A DNA stretch of 39,983 nucleotides from Dehalococcoidales bacterium (lineage in GTDB: Bacteria; Chloroflexota; Dehalococcoidia; Dehalococcoidales; RBG-16-60-22), in assembly GCA_016926115.1 (NCBI GenBank), contig JAFGPF010000014.1, forward strand, positions 1 through 39,983, given 5' to 3'. Below, piece by piece: positions 1-7,512 of this stretch. The stretch's first letter is position 1, and each line of letters begins with the position of its first letter. The notes under the pieces were generated by a model. That model was not told the origin of the DNA, did no database searches, and saw only the letters and a program-made list of their open reading frames with translations. A program made the position numbers and the translations under genes.

Positions 1-375
1 CACCCGGTGGATTCCTCGGAGATATGTTTCAAGATAGCCGGCGCGGGCGCCTTCAAGAAAGGGATGGAGGACGGCCAGCCAATACTCCTGGAGCCGATAA
101 TGAATCTGAGAGTCACTGTTCCCAGTGACCTTACCGGCGACATCATCGGCGATCTTAATACCAAGCGGGCGCGTGTACTCGGTATGAATCCCGAGGGCGG
201 CAGTAATGTCATCGATGCCCAGGTGCCTCTCGCTGAAATCCAGCGCTATGCCATCGATCTAAAGTCGATGACGCAGGGACGCGCCGTCTACACCATGGAG
301 TTCGACCATTATGAAGAGGTGCCGGCGAATATCACGCAGAAGATTGTGGCCCAAAAAGAAGCTGAAAAAGAATAG
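1..375 (+). CDS. fusA: Elongation factor G, C-terminal fragment
   Basis: The reading frame is open from base 1, so this is the 3' end (124 codons) of a gene that begins outside the window. The residues match domain IV-V of translational GTPase EF-G: the run around 'GAFKKGMEDGQP' followed by 'ILLEPIM', then the domain V ferredoxin-like fold with 'RVLGM' and 'AEIQRYAIDLKSMTQGR'. EF-G moves tRNA and mRNA through the ribosome after peptide transfer. The tail ends in a charged lysine/glutamate stretch. The G domain lies outside, so I cannot tell canonical FusA from an EF-G2 paralogue; the family call is firm, the subtype less so. It converges with the ABC permease gene downstream. Confidence 0.88.
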   Translation, partial: HPVDSSEICFKIAGAGAFKKGMEDGQPILLEPIMNLRVTVPSDLTGDIIGDLNTKRARVLGMNPEGGSNVIDAQVPLAEIQRYAIDLKSMTQGRAVYTMEFDHYEEVPANITQKIVAQKEAEKE

Positions 376-403
376 TATACCTTCGGTATTTATATCATGA
401 TAT
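376..403. terminator. Weak hairpin and AT palindrome between convergent genes
   Basis: Directly after the EF-G stop codon there is a 5-bp hairpin (ATACC-ttc-GGTAT, 377-389), followed by T/A-rich sequence with a perfect 12-bp palindrome (392-403). It lies between convergent genes, where a terminator is expected. The stem is short and there is no clean T-tract, so this is a weak call. Confidence 0.3.
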
Positions 404-439
404 TTTATGGCGCTCTGTTCAGGCGGGGCGTCATGCTTT

Positions 440-1429
440 TCAGGTAGCCCTGATTTCCTGCCTCATGAAGATGACGTAGCTGATGGCGAAGCAGATGGCG
501 CTCAGGCATACTATAACGACGAGATGCGGCCAGATGGCCAGCAGGCTCTGTCCCAGGCTGATGGGGTTAGGCACCATGTAAGCAAAATCACCGTATGTTA
601 TCGCACCCAGACCTTTCCACATGGGACTTAGCAGCATGACGTACACATCCTGGTATAAATAACTTGGAGAAATGCTTCTTATAGTCTGTTGCATACTCGC
701 TTGGTGAATCTGGGTTGCCGCATCGGTGCCGGGGGTGATCGGAGAGATGGCATCGGCGATGAACCCTCCAAATCCCAAAAATACCCAGAAAAAGTAAAAT
801 ATAATAAATATAACAACAGGTATAAGTAGAGACCCGGCCGCTCTCCGGAATATTACTGAGAACAACATCGAGAGTCCCATCCAGAAAGCCCCGTAAATAA
901 CGGTAACGACGAAGTAGAGAAAGAGCCTGATAATTTCTTCCGGAGTTGGGAAAGGTACGCCAATTCCGGTCATACTGAATCCCCAGGGCCGCAGGTCGAA
1001 CCATATCAGGCCGAAACCGCCTACCAGTAATAAAACCGTCCCTGTCATGATGCTCATGGTGATGATACCTGCCAGGAACTTGCCGTTGATTACGCTGTCG
1101 CGGTAAACAGGCTGGGCGAGGAGTCGGCTCAACGTGCCGCCGGTACGTTCGCTGTTGATGGCGTCAAAACTTAACACAATACCGGTAATTGGTATAACAA
1201 TAGCGATAGCCACGGTCAATATCGGGATTTTACCCAGGTACGATGTGAATAAAGACAGGAACACGAAGCCTTCGTTGGTAACTGCCCCGCTTGCCTCCAG
1301 GGCTTCGCGAATACCCTGCTTGGCGGCGAACAGACCCAGTCCACCGGCAACCAGTATCAGCAGGAACAGCACCAGAAAACGTGAACTGTTGAAGTAATCG
1401 GCGAGTTCCTTACGTATTATTGCTATCAT
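440..1429 (-). CDS. ABC-2 type transporter permease
   Basis: A 329-residue polytopic membrane protein. It begins 'MIAIIRKELADYF', the usual cytoplasmic start of ABC-2 permeases, followed by a first hydrophobic helix and a long extracytoplasmic loop. Next comes the 'LSFDAINSERTGGTLSRLLAQPVYR' region characteristic of ABC-2/NosY-type permeases, then about five more hydrophobic segments. It lies 9 bases downstream of the ATPase gene on the same strand, and the two should form one exporter. The third gene of the operon encodes an extracytoplasmic NEW3 protein, so the substrate may be a surface or envelope component; the sequence does not name it. The start codon ATG is at 1427-1429. Confidence 0.87.
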   Translation of the reverse strand: MIAIIRKELADYFNSSRFLVLFLLILVAGGLGLFAAKQGIREALEASGAVTNEGFVFLSLFTSYLGKIPILTVAIAIVIPITGIVLSFDAINSERTGGTLSRLLAQPVYRDSVINGKFLAGIITMSIMTGTVLLLVGGFGLIWFDLRPWGFSMTGIGVPFPTPEEIIRLFLYFVVTVIYGAFWMGLSMLFSVIFRRAAGSLLIPVVIFIIFYFFWVFLGFGGFIADAISPITPGTDAATQIHQASMQQTIRSISPSYLYQDVYVMLLSPMWKGLGAITYGDFAYMVPNPISLGQSLLAIWPHLVVIVCLSAICFAISYVIFMRQEIRAT

Positions 1430-1438
1430 TATGTAAAA

Positions 1439-2374
1439 TTAATTCTCCTTGAAATATTTCATATATATATCGTCGAGGGAGAACTCGTGGACTTTCATTT
1501 GCACCAGCAAGGAGTCATTGTCTACAATCGCTTTAGATATCTTCGACCGTAAATCGGAGTCGGTACTGATTTTCATCAGCGTTCCCTGGGCTTCGACCTT
1601 CTCGACGCCCTTGATTTGCTGGATGATATCGACAAGCTCTGCCTTAGGTTCGGCGGTCTCGACTTCTATCATGTAACGACCTCCCGCCATGGCTTCCCTG
1701 CCAAGTTCGTCGATACTGCCTTCAATAACCATCTTTCCCTTGGAGAGAATGCCCACGCTGTGGCACACTCTCTGCACCTGATACAACTGGTGCGAGGACA
1801 GCAGGACGGTGGTTCCTATCTTGGGCAGGTCGGCGATGATGTCCAGAAGCTGGTTGATACCGGCTGGGTCCAGTCCGGAAGTAGGCTCATCGAGGATTAC
1901 CAGCCTGGGCTGCTTGATAAGTACGTCGGCGATGCCTAGCCGCTGTCTCATGCCACGGGAAAACTTGCGGGTGACCATGTCTCTTTCTTCGGTCAGCCCG
2001 ACTCTTTCCAGTACGTCGTCGATAAGACGCTCCGTTTCCGAAACCGGAATATTGTTGAGGTCGGCAATGAACCTCAGGTTTTCCCTGGCGGTAAGCCCGT
2101 CGTAAAATCCGATTGATTCCGGCAGGTAACCGACGATACGCTTTACCTTGAGCGGTTCGCGGGTGGAATTATAGTCGTATACGCGCACCGAGCCCGATGC
2201 CGGTTCGGTGAGACCCAGCAACATCAGAATGGTCGTCGTCTTGCCGGCGCCGTTAGGACCCAGCAGACCGAACACCTCGTTTTCCTTGACGTGGAAATTG
2301 AGGCGGTCAACCACGGTGACCTTGCCGTAATTCTTGGTCAGGTCTTTCGTCTCTATGGCTAAATTATCAGTCAT
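1439..2374 (-). CDS. ABC transporter ATP-binding protein
   Basis: A 311-residue ABC ATPase of the CcmA/NatA class. It has Walker A 'GPNGAGKT' (residues 39-46), a signature loop 'FSRGMRQRLGIA' (a common variant of LSGGQ in this class), Walker B 'LVILDEPTSGLDPAG' and the switch histidine in 'LLSSHQ'. A C-terminal domain of about 90 residues follows the nucleotide-binding domain, as in many ABC-2 ATPases. It energises the permease encoded immediately downstream and starts 4 bases after the NEW3 gene, so the three are almost certainly co-transcribed. No substrate can be read from the sequence. Confidence 0.92.
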   Translation of the reverse strand: MTDNLAIETKDLTKNYGKVTVVDRLNFHVKENEVFGLLGPNGAGKTTTILMLLGLTEPASGSVRVYDYNSTREPLKVKRIVGYLPESIGFYDGLTARENLRFIADLNNIPVSETERLIDDVLERVGLTEERDMVTRKFSRGMRQRLGIADVLIKQPRLVILDEPTSGLDPAGINQLLDIIADLPKIGTTVLLSSHQLYQVQRVCHSVGILSKGKMVIEGSIDELGREAMAGGRYMIEVETAEPKAELVDIIQQIKGVEKVEAQGTLMKISTDSDLRSKISKAIVDNDSLLVQMKVHEFSLDDIYMKYFKEN

Positions 2375-2377
2375 ATA

Positions 2378-3364
2378 CTATCGCCGGCCGAGCCTCATAA
2401 AGATAACTACCAGACCGATAATGACGATGATGATGATAGCCACGCCTACCCATCCCCATATGGTGGGCGTTTCCACGGTAACCCGTACGGATATCTTATC
2501 GGCATTAGTCTGTTCTCCGGATACGCGCAGGGTAATCATGTAATCGCCGGCTACCGTCTTCGGCGGCGGTTTGATGTTAACGTCGACGGTCTGGGGCTCG
2601 AATATCTCCAGGACGTCTATTTTTTCCGGCTCGAAGGTTATTTCCCATCCGCTGGGATTCTCGGAGGTAAAGGTGATGTTGTTCATGGAGTCCGTTCCGA
2701 AGTTGGCGACCTCCAGCGAATATATGTTGTCTCTACCAGCCTTTGCCTTGGTATTATATACTTCGTTTACCGGTACGGCGTTCAGAACGTATTTGGCGGT
2801 TATTATGGCGGTGAGGTCGTATGTGCCGACGACATCTTCAGAGACTGCTTCCAGGGTAATGATGTAATCGCCGGGTTCAGCCAGCGGCCAGGTGGGAGGT
2901 GTAACGTTAACCTTAATCACTTTAGAAGTTGGTACGTATTCGGAAGCCGGTATAGCAATCGACGGTATTCTCTTGGTCTCATACTGCGGGTTGATATAGG
3001 CGTCCCATCCGGTGGGTACGGTGGTATTGAGGTCGAAGACCCGGTCTATCTTCCCCCTGTATTCAATCTTCACGTTATAATCGAAGCTGCCCGTAGCCAC
3101 GGCTTCGAGGTCGGGGAACTCGGTGGACATGGTAATGGTGTCCGGTTCAACCTCTTCTTCCTCCTCTTCTTCAGAAATGGGTTCCGGCTCCGGTATATCC
3201 TCGGATATCAACTCGGGCTCGGGAGGAGTATCGGTAGTATTGTCCGTAGCGTTATCCGTGGCAGCCGGTTCTTCGTCCTGCGCCAGCATGGCAACCGGCA
3301 GGGACAGAGACGCCAGTACCATTACCAGAAGAATTAGTAGAGAAATCAATCCCGTCTTTTTCAT
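2378..3364 (-). CDS. Secreted membrane-anchored NEW3-domain protein
   Basis: A 328-residue protein. A signal peptide (about residues 1-28: Lys-Lys, hydrophobic core, 'AMLAQ') is followed by an acidic low-complexity linker rich in Glu, Pro and Asp (about 30-75). Two beta-rich domains follow, with 'GDYIITLEA' and 'GDYMITLRVSGEQ' motifs typical of NEW3/NPCBM-associated (COG1470-like) modules. A C-terminal transmembrane helix and an Arg-rich stop-transfer end 'RLGRR' complete it. Topology is therefore outside the cell, anchored at the C terminus. It is the first gene of the operon with the ABC ATPase and permease, so it may present or accept the exported substrate. The start has a strong GAGGTGG ribosome site. 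Confidence 0.82.
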   Translation of the reverse strand: MKKTGLISLLILLVMVLASLSLPVAMLAQDEEPAATDNATDNTTDTPPEPELISEDIPEPEPISEEEEEEEVEPDTITMSTEFPDLEAVATGSFDYNVKIEYRGKIDRVFDLNTTVPTGWDAYINPQYETKRIPSIAIPASEYVPTSKVIKVNVTPPTWPLAEPGDYIITLEAVSEDVVGTYDLTAIITAKYVLNAVPVNEVYNTKAKAGRDNIYSLEVANFGTDSMNNITFTSENPSGWEITFEPEKIDVLEIFEPQTVDVNIKPPPKTVAGDYMITLRVSGEQTNADKISVRVTVETPTIWGWVGVAIIIIVIIGLVVIFMRLGRR

Positions 3365-3417
3365 CGTTATACCACCTCACGTAAACTAGTTTATGTTCAA
3401 CTCAAATACATTGACGT

Positions 3418-3446
3418 ATTATATCAAAATGCCTTTACACGTTCAA
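3418..3446 (-). promoter_or_regulatory. Sigma-A promoter of the NEW3-ABC operon
   Basis: On the minus strand, TTGAAC (3441-3446) and TATAAT (3418-3423) are separated by exactly 17 bp, and TG precedes the -10 (extended -10). The expected transcript start is near 3411, leaving a leader of about 45 nt before the NEW3 start codon. Confidence 0.75.
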
Positions 3447-3475
3447 GATACCTTACGTGGTAATAGATGCCTGCT

Positions 3476-4474
3476 TTACGAAGCCAGAAGCTCTTTGACT
3501 TTTGCGTTAAGAGCCGGCAGTACCTTTTTCCAGTCGCCCACCACTCCGAAACGTGCCTGGCGGAAAATATTCGCCTCCGCGTCTTTATTAATGGCGACGA
3601 TGGTTTTGGAGCCGGAACAGCCGCTCATGTGCTGGCTCGAGCCGGATATAGCGATGGCGAAATATAGTTCCGGAGCGATTATCTTGCCGGTCAGTCCCAC
3701 CTGTATGGTATCCGGTACCCAGCCGTTGTCACAGGGTGGGCGGCTGGCGCCCACGGCTCCCTTGAGCATTTTCGCCAGTTCTTCGAGCTGCTGGAATCCT
3801 TCCGCGCTGCCGATTCCCCTGCCCCCGGAAACCACGACCTCGGCGTCTTCTATTTTTATGCCGGCTACTTCTTCGACGACCTTATCCAGAATCTTTGTCT
3901 TGATGTCCGACGCCTGGAGGTCCGCGGCAATACTGGTGATTTCTCCCTTCCTCGATGCATCCGGTTCGAGGGGCGTCATGGCTTTGGTGCGTATGGTGAC
4001 CATCTGTGGATTACTCTCGCTGGTGAAGACTGCCTGGGCGTTGCCTCCGTATACGGGCTTGGTCTGGAGCAGGCGCTTCGTGCCGGGGTCAATTGCCAGG
4101 TCGACGCAGTCCATCGTCACCGTCGTGCCGAGCCGGAAAGCCAGCCTGGGGGCGAGGTCGCGCCCGGTATCACTCTGCCCCATGATGAGCACCTGCGGTG
4201 TTACCTGACCGATTACCTTTTCCAGTACTTTGACGTAGGCGTCCGTCTGGTAGTCCTTGAGGAGAGCGTCATCGACCACGTAAGCCTTATCGGCGCCGTG
4301 GGCGATAGCCTGCTGGGTGGGATTACCGACACCGCTACCGACCAGTACCACCACCAGTTCCTCCCCGAGTTCATCGGCAAGTTTCCTGCCTATGCCGAGT
4401 CCTTCCGCGGAGATCGGTGCTATCTTATCGTTCTTGACTTCGCAGTAAACGGCTATTCCTTTATAATCTGCCAT
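3476..4474 (-). CDS. etfA: Electron transfer flavoprotein subunit alpha
   Basis: A 332-residue protein, the normal size for EtfA. The C-terminal FAD-binding domain is intact: '[12 protein letters not shown]', '[13 protein letters not shown]', '[22 protein letters not shown]' and '[13 protein letters not shown]'. EtfAB is a soluble heterodimer that takes electrons from acyl-CoA dehydrogenases and passes them to a membrane quinone oxidoreductase or a bifurcating partner. It follows etfB with a 50-base gap and a GGGAG/AAAGGAT ribosome site. It probably serves the three acyl-CoA dehydrogenases in this window. From this sequence alone I cannot say whether it is a bifurcating Etf. Confidence 0.95.
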   Translation of the reverse strand: MADYKGIAVYCEVKNDKIAPISAEGLGIGRKLADELGEELVVVLVGSGVGNPTQQAIAHGADKAYVVDDALLKDYQTDAYVKVLEKVIGQVTPQVLIMGQSDTGRDLAPRLAFRLGTTVTMDCVDLAIDPGTKRLLQTKPVYGGNAQAVFTSESNPQMVTIRTKAMTPLEPDASRKGEITSIAADLQASDIKTKILDKVVEEVAGIKIEDAEVVVSGGRGIGSAEGFQQLEELAKMLKGAVGASRPPCDNGWVPDTIQVGLTGKIIAPELYFAIAISGSSQHMSGCSGSKTIVAINKDAEANIFRQARFGVVGDWKKVLPALNAKVKELLAS

Positions 4475-4524
4475 ATCCTTTATCTCCCTTATAATAAGTT
4501 GGAAATGTTAAAAACCTGTTAAGA

Positions 4525-5322
4525 CTACAGTATCTTGGCTTCCCTGAGCTTGGTCGCCAGGGCTGCCGCAGCTTCCTCCGGGGTATCGCCTTCGGCAAAT
4601 TCGCATTTACCCTCGTACACCGGTTGGAACAGCTTATTTAAGTTGGTGTGTTGTCCGGCTTCGCCAACCTTGGAAGCGTCTATATCGATATCGGCGGGTT
4701 TCCAGACCACCGGCTCGACTTTCTTGGCAGCCATGATTCCCTTGATGGTGGGATAGCGGGGCTCGCCGATTTCATTGCTTACGGTAATTACGGCGGGCAC
4801 GGGCACTTCGATGACGTCGTAGCCATCGGAAGTGACCCTCTCGATTTTAGCGGAGCCGTCGGTAATTTCTATCTTGCGCGCTATCGTCACGCAGGGCAGT
4901 CCCAGTATCTCGGCGATACCGGGTCCGGTCTGTCCGGCGTTGGTATCCGAGGCCTCCCGACCGCACAGGATAAGGTCGTATTCACCGACCTTCTTGATGG
5001 CGGCGGCGAGGGCGGTAGCCGTTGCCCAGCTGTCCCCGCCGACATATGCCTGGTCGTCCAGCAGGATAAGCTCGTCAGCGCCCATCGCCAGCGGTTTCTT
5101 AACCACTTCGCGGGAGAGTTTATTGCCCAGGCTGATTACGGTAATTTTACCGCCTTTTGCCTCCTTCACCTTCAATGCCGCCTCCACCGCGAACTCGCCG
5201 TAGGGGTCGACGACGGGCGGCACGCCGTGCATCTCGGCTTTATTGGTGGCGGCGTCTATCTTGAAAATGCTGGGTGGGGCTTCGGGGTCGATGACCTGTT
5301 TCACACACACGATTATATTCAT
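4525..5322 (-). CDS. etfB: Electron transfer flavoprotein subunit beta
   Basis: A 265-residue EtfB. It starts 'MNIIVCVKQVIDPEAPPSIF' and carries the adenosine-phosphate fold with 'DPYGEFAVEAALKVKE' and 'LGNKLSREVVKKPLAMGAD'. The EtfB signature region follows ('LCGREASDTNAGQTGPGIAEILGLPCVT'), with the recognition loop near 'IKGIMAAKKVEPV'. It forms a heterodimer with EtfA, encoded next. The last residues, 'EEAAAALATKLREAKIL', form a helix typical of the family. It is the first gene of a two-gene operon that begins just after prmC. Confidence 0.95.
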   Translation of the reverse strand: MNIIVCVKQVIDPEAPPSIFKIDAATNKAEMHGVPPVVDPYGEFAVEAALKVKEAKGGKITVISLGNKLSREVVKKPLAMGADELILLDDQAYVGGDSWATATALAAAIKKVGEYDLILCGREASDTNAGQTGPGIAEILGLPCVTIARKIEITDGSAKIERVTSDGYDVIEVPVPAVITVSNEIGEPRYPTIKGIMAAKKVEPVVWKPADIDIDASKVGEAGQHTNLNKLFQPVYEGKCEFAEGDTPEEAAAALATKLREAKIL

Positions 5323-5382
5323 CTGCGTAATGCTCTCTTTCCAGAAGATTTTTTGAAATGCAGGTTAAAGAAGTTCAAGACT

Positions 5383-5412
5383 AATTTAGCATCATTTTAC
5401 GCTCAATGTCAA
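5383..5412 (-). promoter_or_regulatory. Candidate promoter of etfBA
   Basis: On the minus strand there is a perfect TTGACA (5407-5412), an 18-bp spacer and TAAATT (5383-5388). The -35 box lies in the last codons of prmC. The -10 matches consensus at only four of six positions, so confidence is moderate. Confidence 0.45.
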
Positions 5413-6243
5413 ACGCAGACTCACGGAGCGGCGGATACCCGCAAGGTCGCTTTCCACTTCTATCCGTGAATCAGGGTACGTTTCCTGCAGGAGGGCGGTT
5501 ACAGCATCCGCCTGCCCCTGCCCTATTTCCAGCAGAATAAAGCCGTCCCTGCATAGTCTATCGCCAGCCTGACGGCACGTCGTCCTGATGCCGTCCAGTC
5601 CGTCCTTCCCGCCGTCCAGCGCCAGCGGCGGTTCGTAGCTCAGACCGGTGTCATTGACTAAATCAGCTTCACGCACGTACGGCAGGTTGGCGATTATCAT
5701 ATCGACCGGCTCCGGCAGCGGTTCCAGCATGTCGCCTTCCAGCAGGACGATTCTATCGGCTACATTGTGTTTTCGGCAGTTGTCGCCCGCCACTTTCAGA
5801 GCCTCGTTGGAGATATCAACAGCGTACACGGTTACTCGCGGCAGGTTTACGGCGAGGCTGACCGCTATGGCACCGCAGCCCGTGCCGATATCGGCGATGG
5901 TCTTAATTTTATGGCTTTCCGCCAGTCGGATGGCTTTTTCCACCAGCAGTTCGGTTTCAGGTCGCGGGATAAGCACATCCCGGTTAACCTTGAAGTCGAG
6001 TCCGTAAAACTCGCGGTGCCCGGTGATGTAGGCGGATGGCTCCCCTTGAATACGGCGTGCCAGCAGTTTGTTCAGGGCCTTTTCTTGCTTTGGCGATATG
6101 TCAGTATCCAGGTCGGAATACAGTTGTACGCGGTCTATGCCGAGGGCGTGTTTCAGGAGGACTACGCCTTCAAGGGAGGCATCGTCTATGTTGTTATCCG
6201 CCAGTATCTTGCGGGCGTGAGTTAAGGCCTGCCGGCGGTTCAC
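5392..6243 (-). CDS. prmC: Peptide chain release factor N5-glutamine methyltransferase
   Basis: A 283-residue PrmC/HemK. The N-terminal helical substrate-recognition domain (about 1-75) is followed by a Rossmann methyltransferase domain with the SAM-binding motif 'DIGTGCGAIAVSLA' (118-131) and acidic 'AVDIS' (141-145). The catalytic motif reads 'NLPY' (186-189), where E. coli has NPPY; Asn, the second Pro and Tyr are kept. PrmC methylates the Gln of the GGQ motif in release factors. The gene overlaps the end of prfA by 4 bases (ATGA arrangement), so enzyme and substrate are translationally coupled. Confidence 0.93.
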   Translation of the reverse strand: MNRRQALTHARKILADNNIDDASLEGVVLLKHALGIDRVQLYSDLDTDISPKQEKALNKLLARRIQGEPSAYITGHREFYGLDFKVNRDVLIPRPETELLVEKAIRLAESHKIKTIADIGTGCGAIAVSLAVNLPRVTVYAVDISNEALKVAGDNCRKHNVADRIVLLEGDMLEPLPEPVDMIIANLPYVREADLVNDTGLSYEPPLALDGGKDGLDGIRTTCRQAGDRLCRDGFILLEIGQGQADAVTALLQETYPDSRIEVESDLAGIRRSVSLRLTLSVK

Positions 6244-7310
6244 ACCGTCTGTCCCTCGAGTTGTTCGGTCTGCTCGGCGGTGGTCAGAGCGTCGATTAAT
6301 TCGTCGAGGTCGCCTTCCATGAACCGGGGCAGGTTGTGCACATTCTGGTTGATACGGTGGTCGGTAATCCTGTCCTGCGGATAGTTATACGTACGTATTT
6401 TTTCGACGCGTTCGCCGGTGCCGACCTGAGAACGCCGGTCGGAGGTAATTTGCTCTTCCTGCTTGCGCCGCTCGATGTCCATGAGACGCGTGCGCATCAC
6501 GGACATGGCTTTTGTCTTATTCTGGAGCTGCGAGCGTTCGTCCTGGCAGACGACAACCATTCCCGTGGGGAGGTGTGTCATGCGGACGGCGGTGGCTACC
6601 TTGTTCACGTTCTGTCCGCCGGCACCGCCGCTGTGAAAGATATCGATTTTCAGGTCGTCGGGGTTGACGTCGATATCCACCTCCTCGGCTTTGGGCAGGA
6701 CGGCGACGGTAGATGTGGAAGTGTGGATTCTGCCGGAGGACTCGGTGACGGGCACGCGCTGGACACGGTGGACACCACTCTCGTACTTGAGCCGACTGTA
6801 AGCGCCCTTGCCTTTTAACTCGAAGATTATCTCCTTGAACCCCCCGATGCCGCTCTCGCTCATGCTGAGGATCTCGATTTTCCAGTTATGCGTCTGGGCG
6901 TAGCGACTGTACATGCGGAAGAGGTCGGCGGCGAAGAGCGCGGCTTCGTTGCCGCCTGTCCCCGCCCGGATTTCCATGATGATATCCTTTTCGTCGTTGG
7001 GGTCTTTGGGTATCAACGCTACCCTGAGTTCTTGAGTTAATTCCTCAAGCTGTTTTTCCAGCGACTCTATTTCCTGGTTTGCCAGCTTGGTCATTTCCTC
7101 ATCGAGGTCGTCCTCCAGCATCGCCCGGGTCTCTTCCAGAGATTTCTGTGCGTCTTTATATTTACGGTAGATCGTCACGGTATCCTCGATGGCGGCGCGC
7201 TCCTGTGCCAGCGACTGCAGTTGAGCAAGGTCGGTGGCAACTTCGGGCTGCGCCATCTTCTCATTGAGTTCCTCGTAACGCTTCTCTGTTTTCTCCAGTT
7301 GTTCCATCAT
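6240..7310 (-). CDS. prfA: Peptide chain release factor 1
   Basis: A 356-residue class I release factor. An N-terminal coiled-coil domain (about 1-105) is followed by the stop-codon recognition domain with tripeptide 'PVT' (187-189). This marks RF1, reading UAA and UAG, rather than RF2, which has SPF. The peptidyl-hydrolysis motif GGQ is at 231-233 within 'HSGGAGGQNVNK'. The length is normal. Two ATG codons in a row (7308-7310 and 7305-7307) are possible starts; the first is used here. It is co-transcribed with prmC, whose product methylates the GGQ glutamine. Confidence 0.95.
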   Translation of the reverse strand: MMEQLEKTEKRYEELNEKMAQPEVATDLAQLQSLAQERAAIEDTVTIYRKYKDAQKSLEETRAMLEDDLDEEMTKLANQEIESLEKQLEELTQELRVALIPKDPNDEKDIIMEIRAGTGGNEAALFAADLFRMYSRYAQTHNWKIEILSMSESGIGGFKEIIFELKGKGAYSRLKYESGVHRVQRVPVTESSGRIHTSTSTVAVLPKAEEVDIDVNPDDLKIDIFHSGGAGGQNVNKVATAVRMTHLPTGMVVVCQDERSQLQNKTKAMSVMRTRLMDIERRKQEEQITSDRRSQVGTGERVEKIRTYNYPQDRITDHRINQNVHNLPRFMEGDLDELIDALTTAEQTEQLEGQTV

Positions 7311-7333
7311 TTTTCTTGATTTTCCTCAGTAGA

Positions 7334-7362
7334 ATTATAACACAGCACCGTACACGCTCCAA
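7334..7362 (-). promoter_or_regulatory. Promoter of prfA-prmC
   Basis: On the minus strand there is a TATAAT box (7334-7339) preceded by TGT (extended -10), 17 bp from a weak TTGGAG -35 (7357-7362). The predicted transcript start near 7327 leaves a leader of under 20 nt before the prfA start. Confidence 0.6.
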
Positions 7363-7372
7363 GCTGGAGAAA

Positions 7373-7402
7373 TTGACATTTTACCTTAAAATACCCTATA
7401 AT
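7373..7402 (+). promoter_or_regulatory. Consensus promoter of the acyl-CoA ligase gene
   Basis: A perfect TTGACA (7373-7378), an 18-bp spacer and a perfect TATAAT (7397-7402). The predicted start is near 7409, giving a leader of about 100 nt before the ligase start codon. It lies back to back with the prfA promoter. Confidence 0.8.
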
Positions 7403-7450
7403 CAAGCGTGTTTCATGCCTGTAAACGGCAATAGTGAGAAGTGTTTCATT

Positions 7451-7485
7451 GATACAATTTTGTATCTGTCCAGTTCTGTCCAGAC
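7451..7485 (+). promoter_or_regulatory. Inverted and direct repeats in the ligase leader
   Basis: Within the untranslated leader there is a perfect inverted repeat GATACAA-tt-TTGTATC (7451-7466). Straight after it, CTGTCCAG occurs twice with a 10-bp period (about 7466-7484). One-turn spacing and dyad symmetry downstream of a very strong promoter suggest a repressor operator, for instance of a TetR-type fatty-acid regulator. No regulator gene is in the window, so this is inference. Confidence 0.4.
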
Positions 7486-7512
7486 AATAAATACGGGTTA
7501 AAAGGAGATATT

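Noticed and set aside
3123..3260. Repetitive TCC/TTC and GGTTC-type sequence, considered as a repeat array
   Set aside because: It encodes the Glu/Pro-rich linker of the NEW3 protein; repeats are irregular and in frame, with no spacer structure of a CRISPR.
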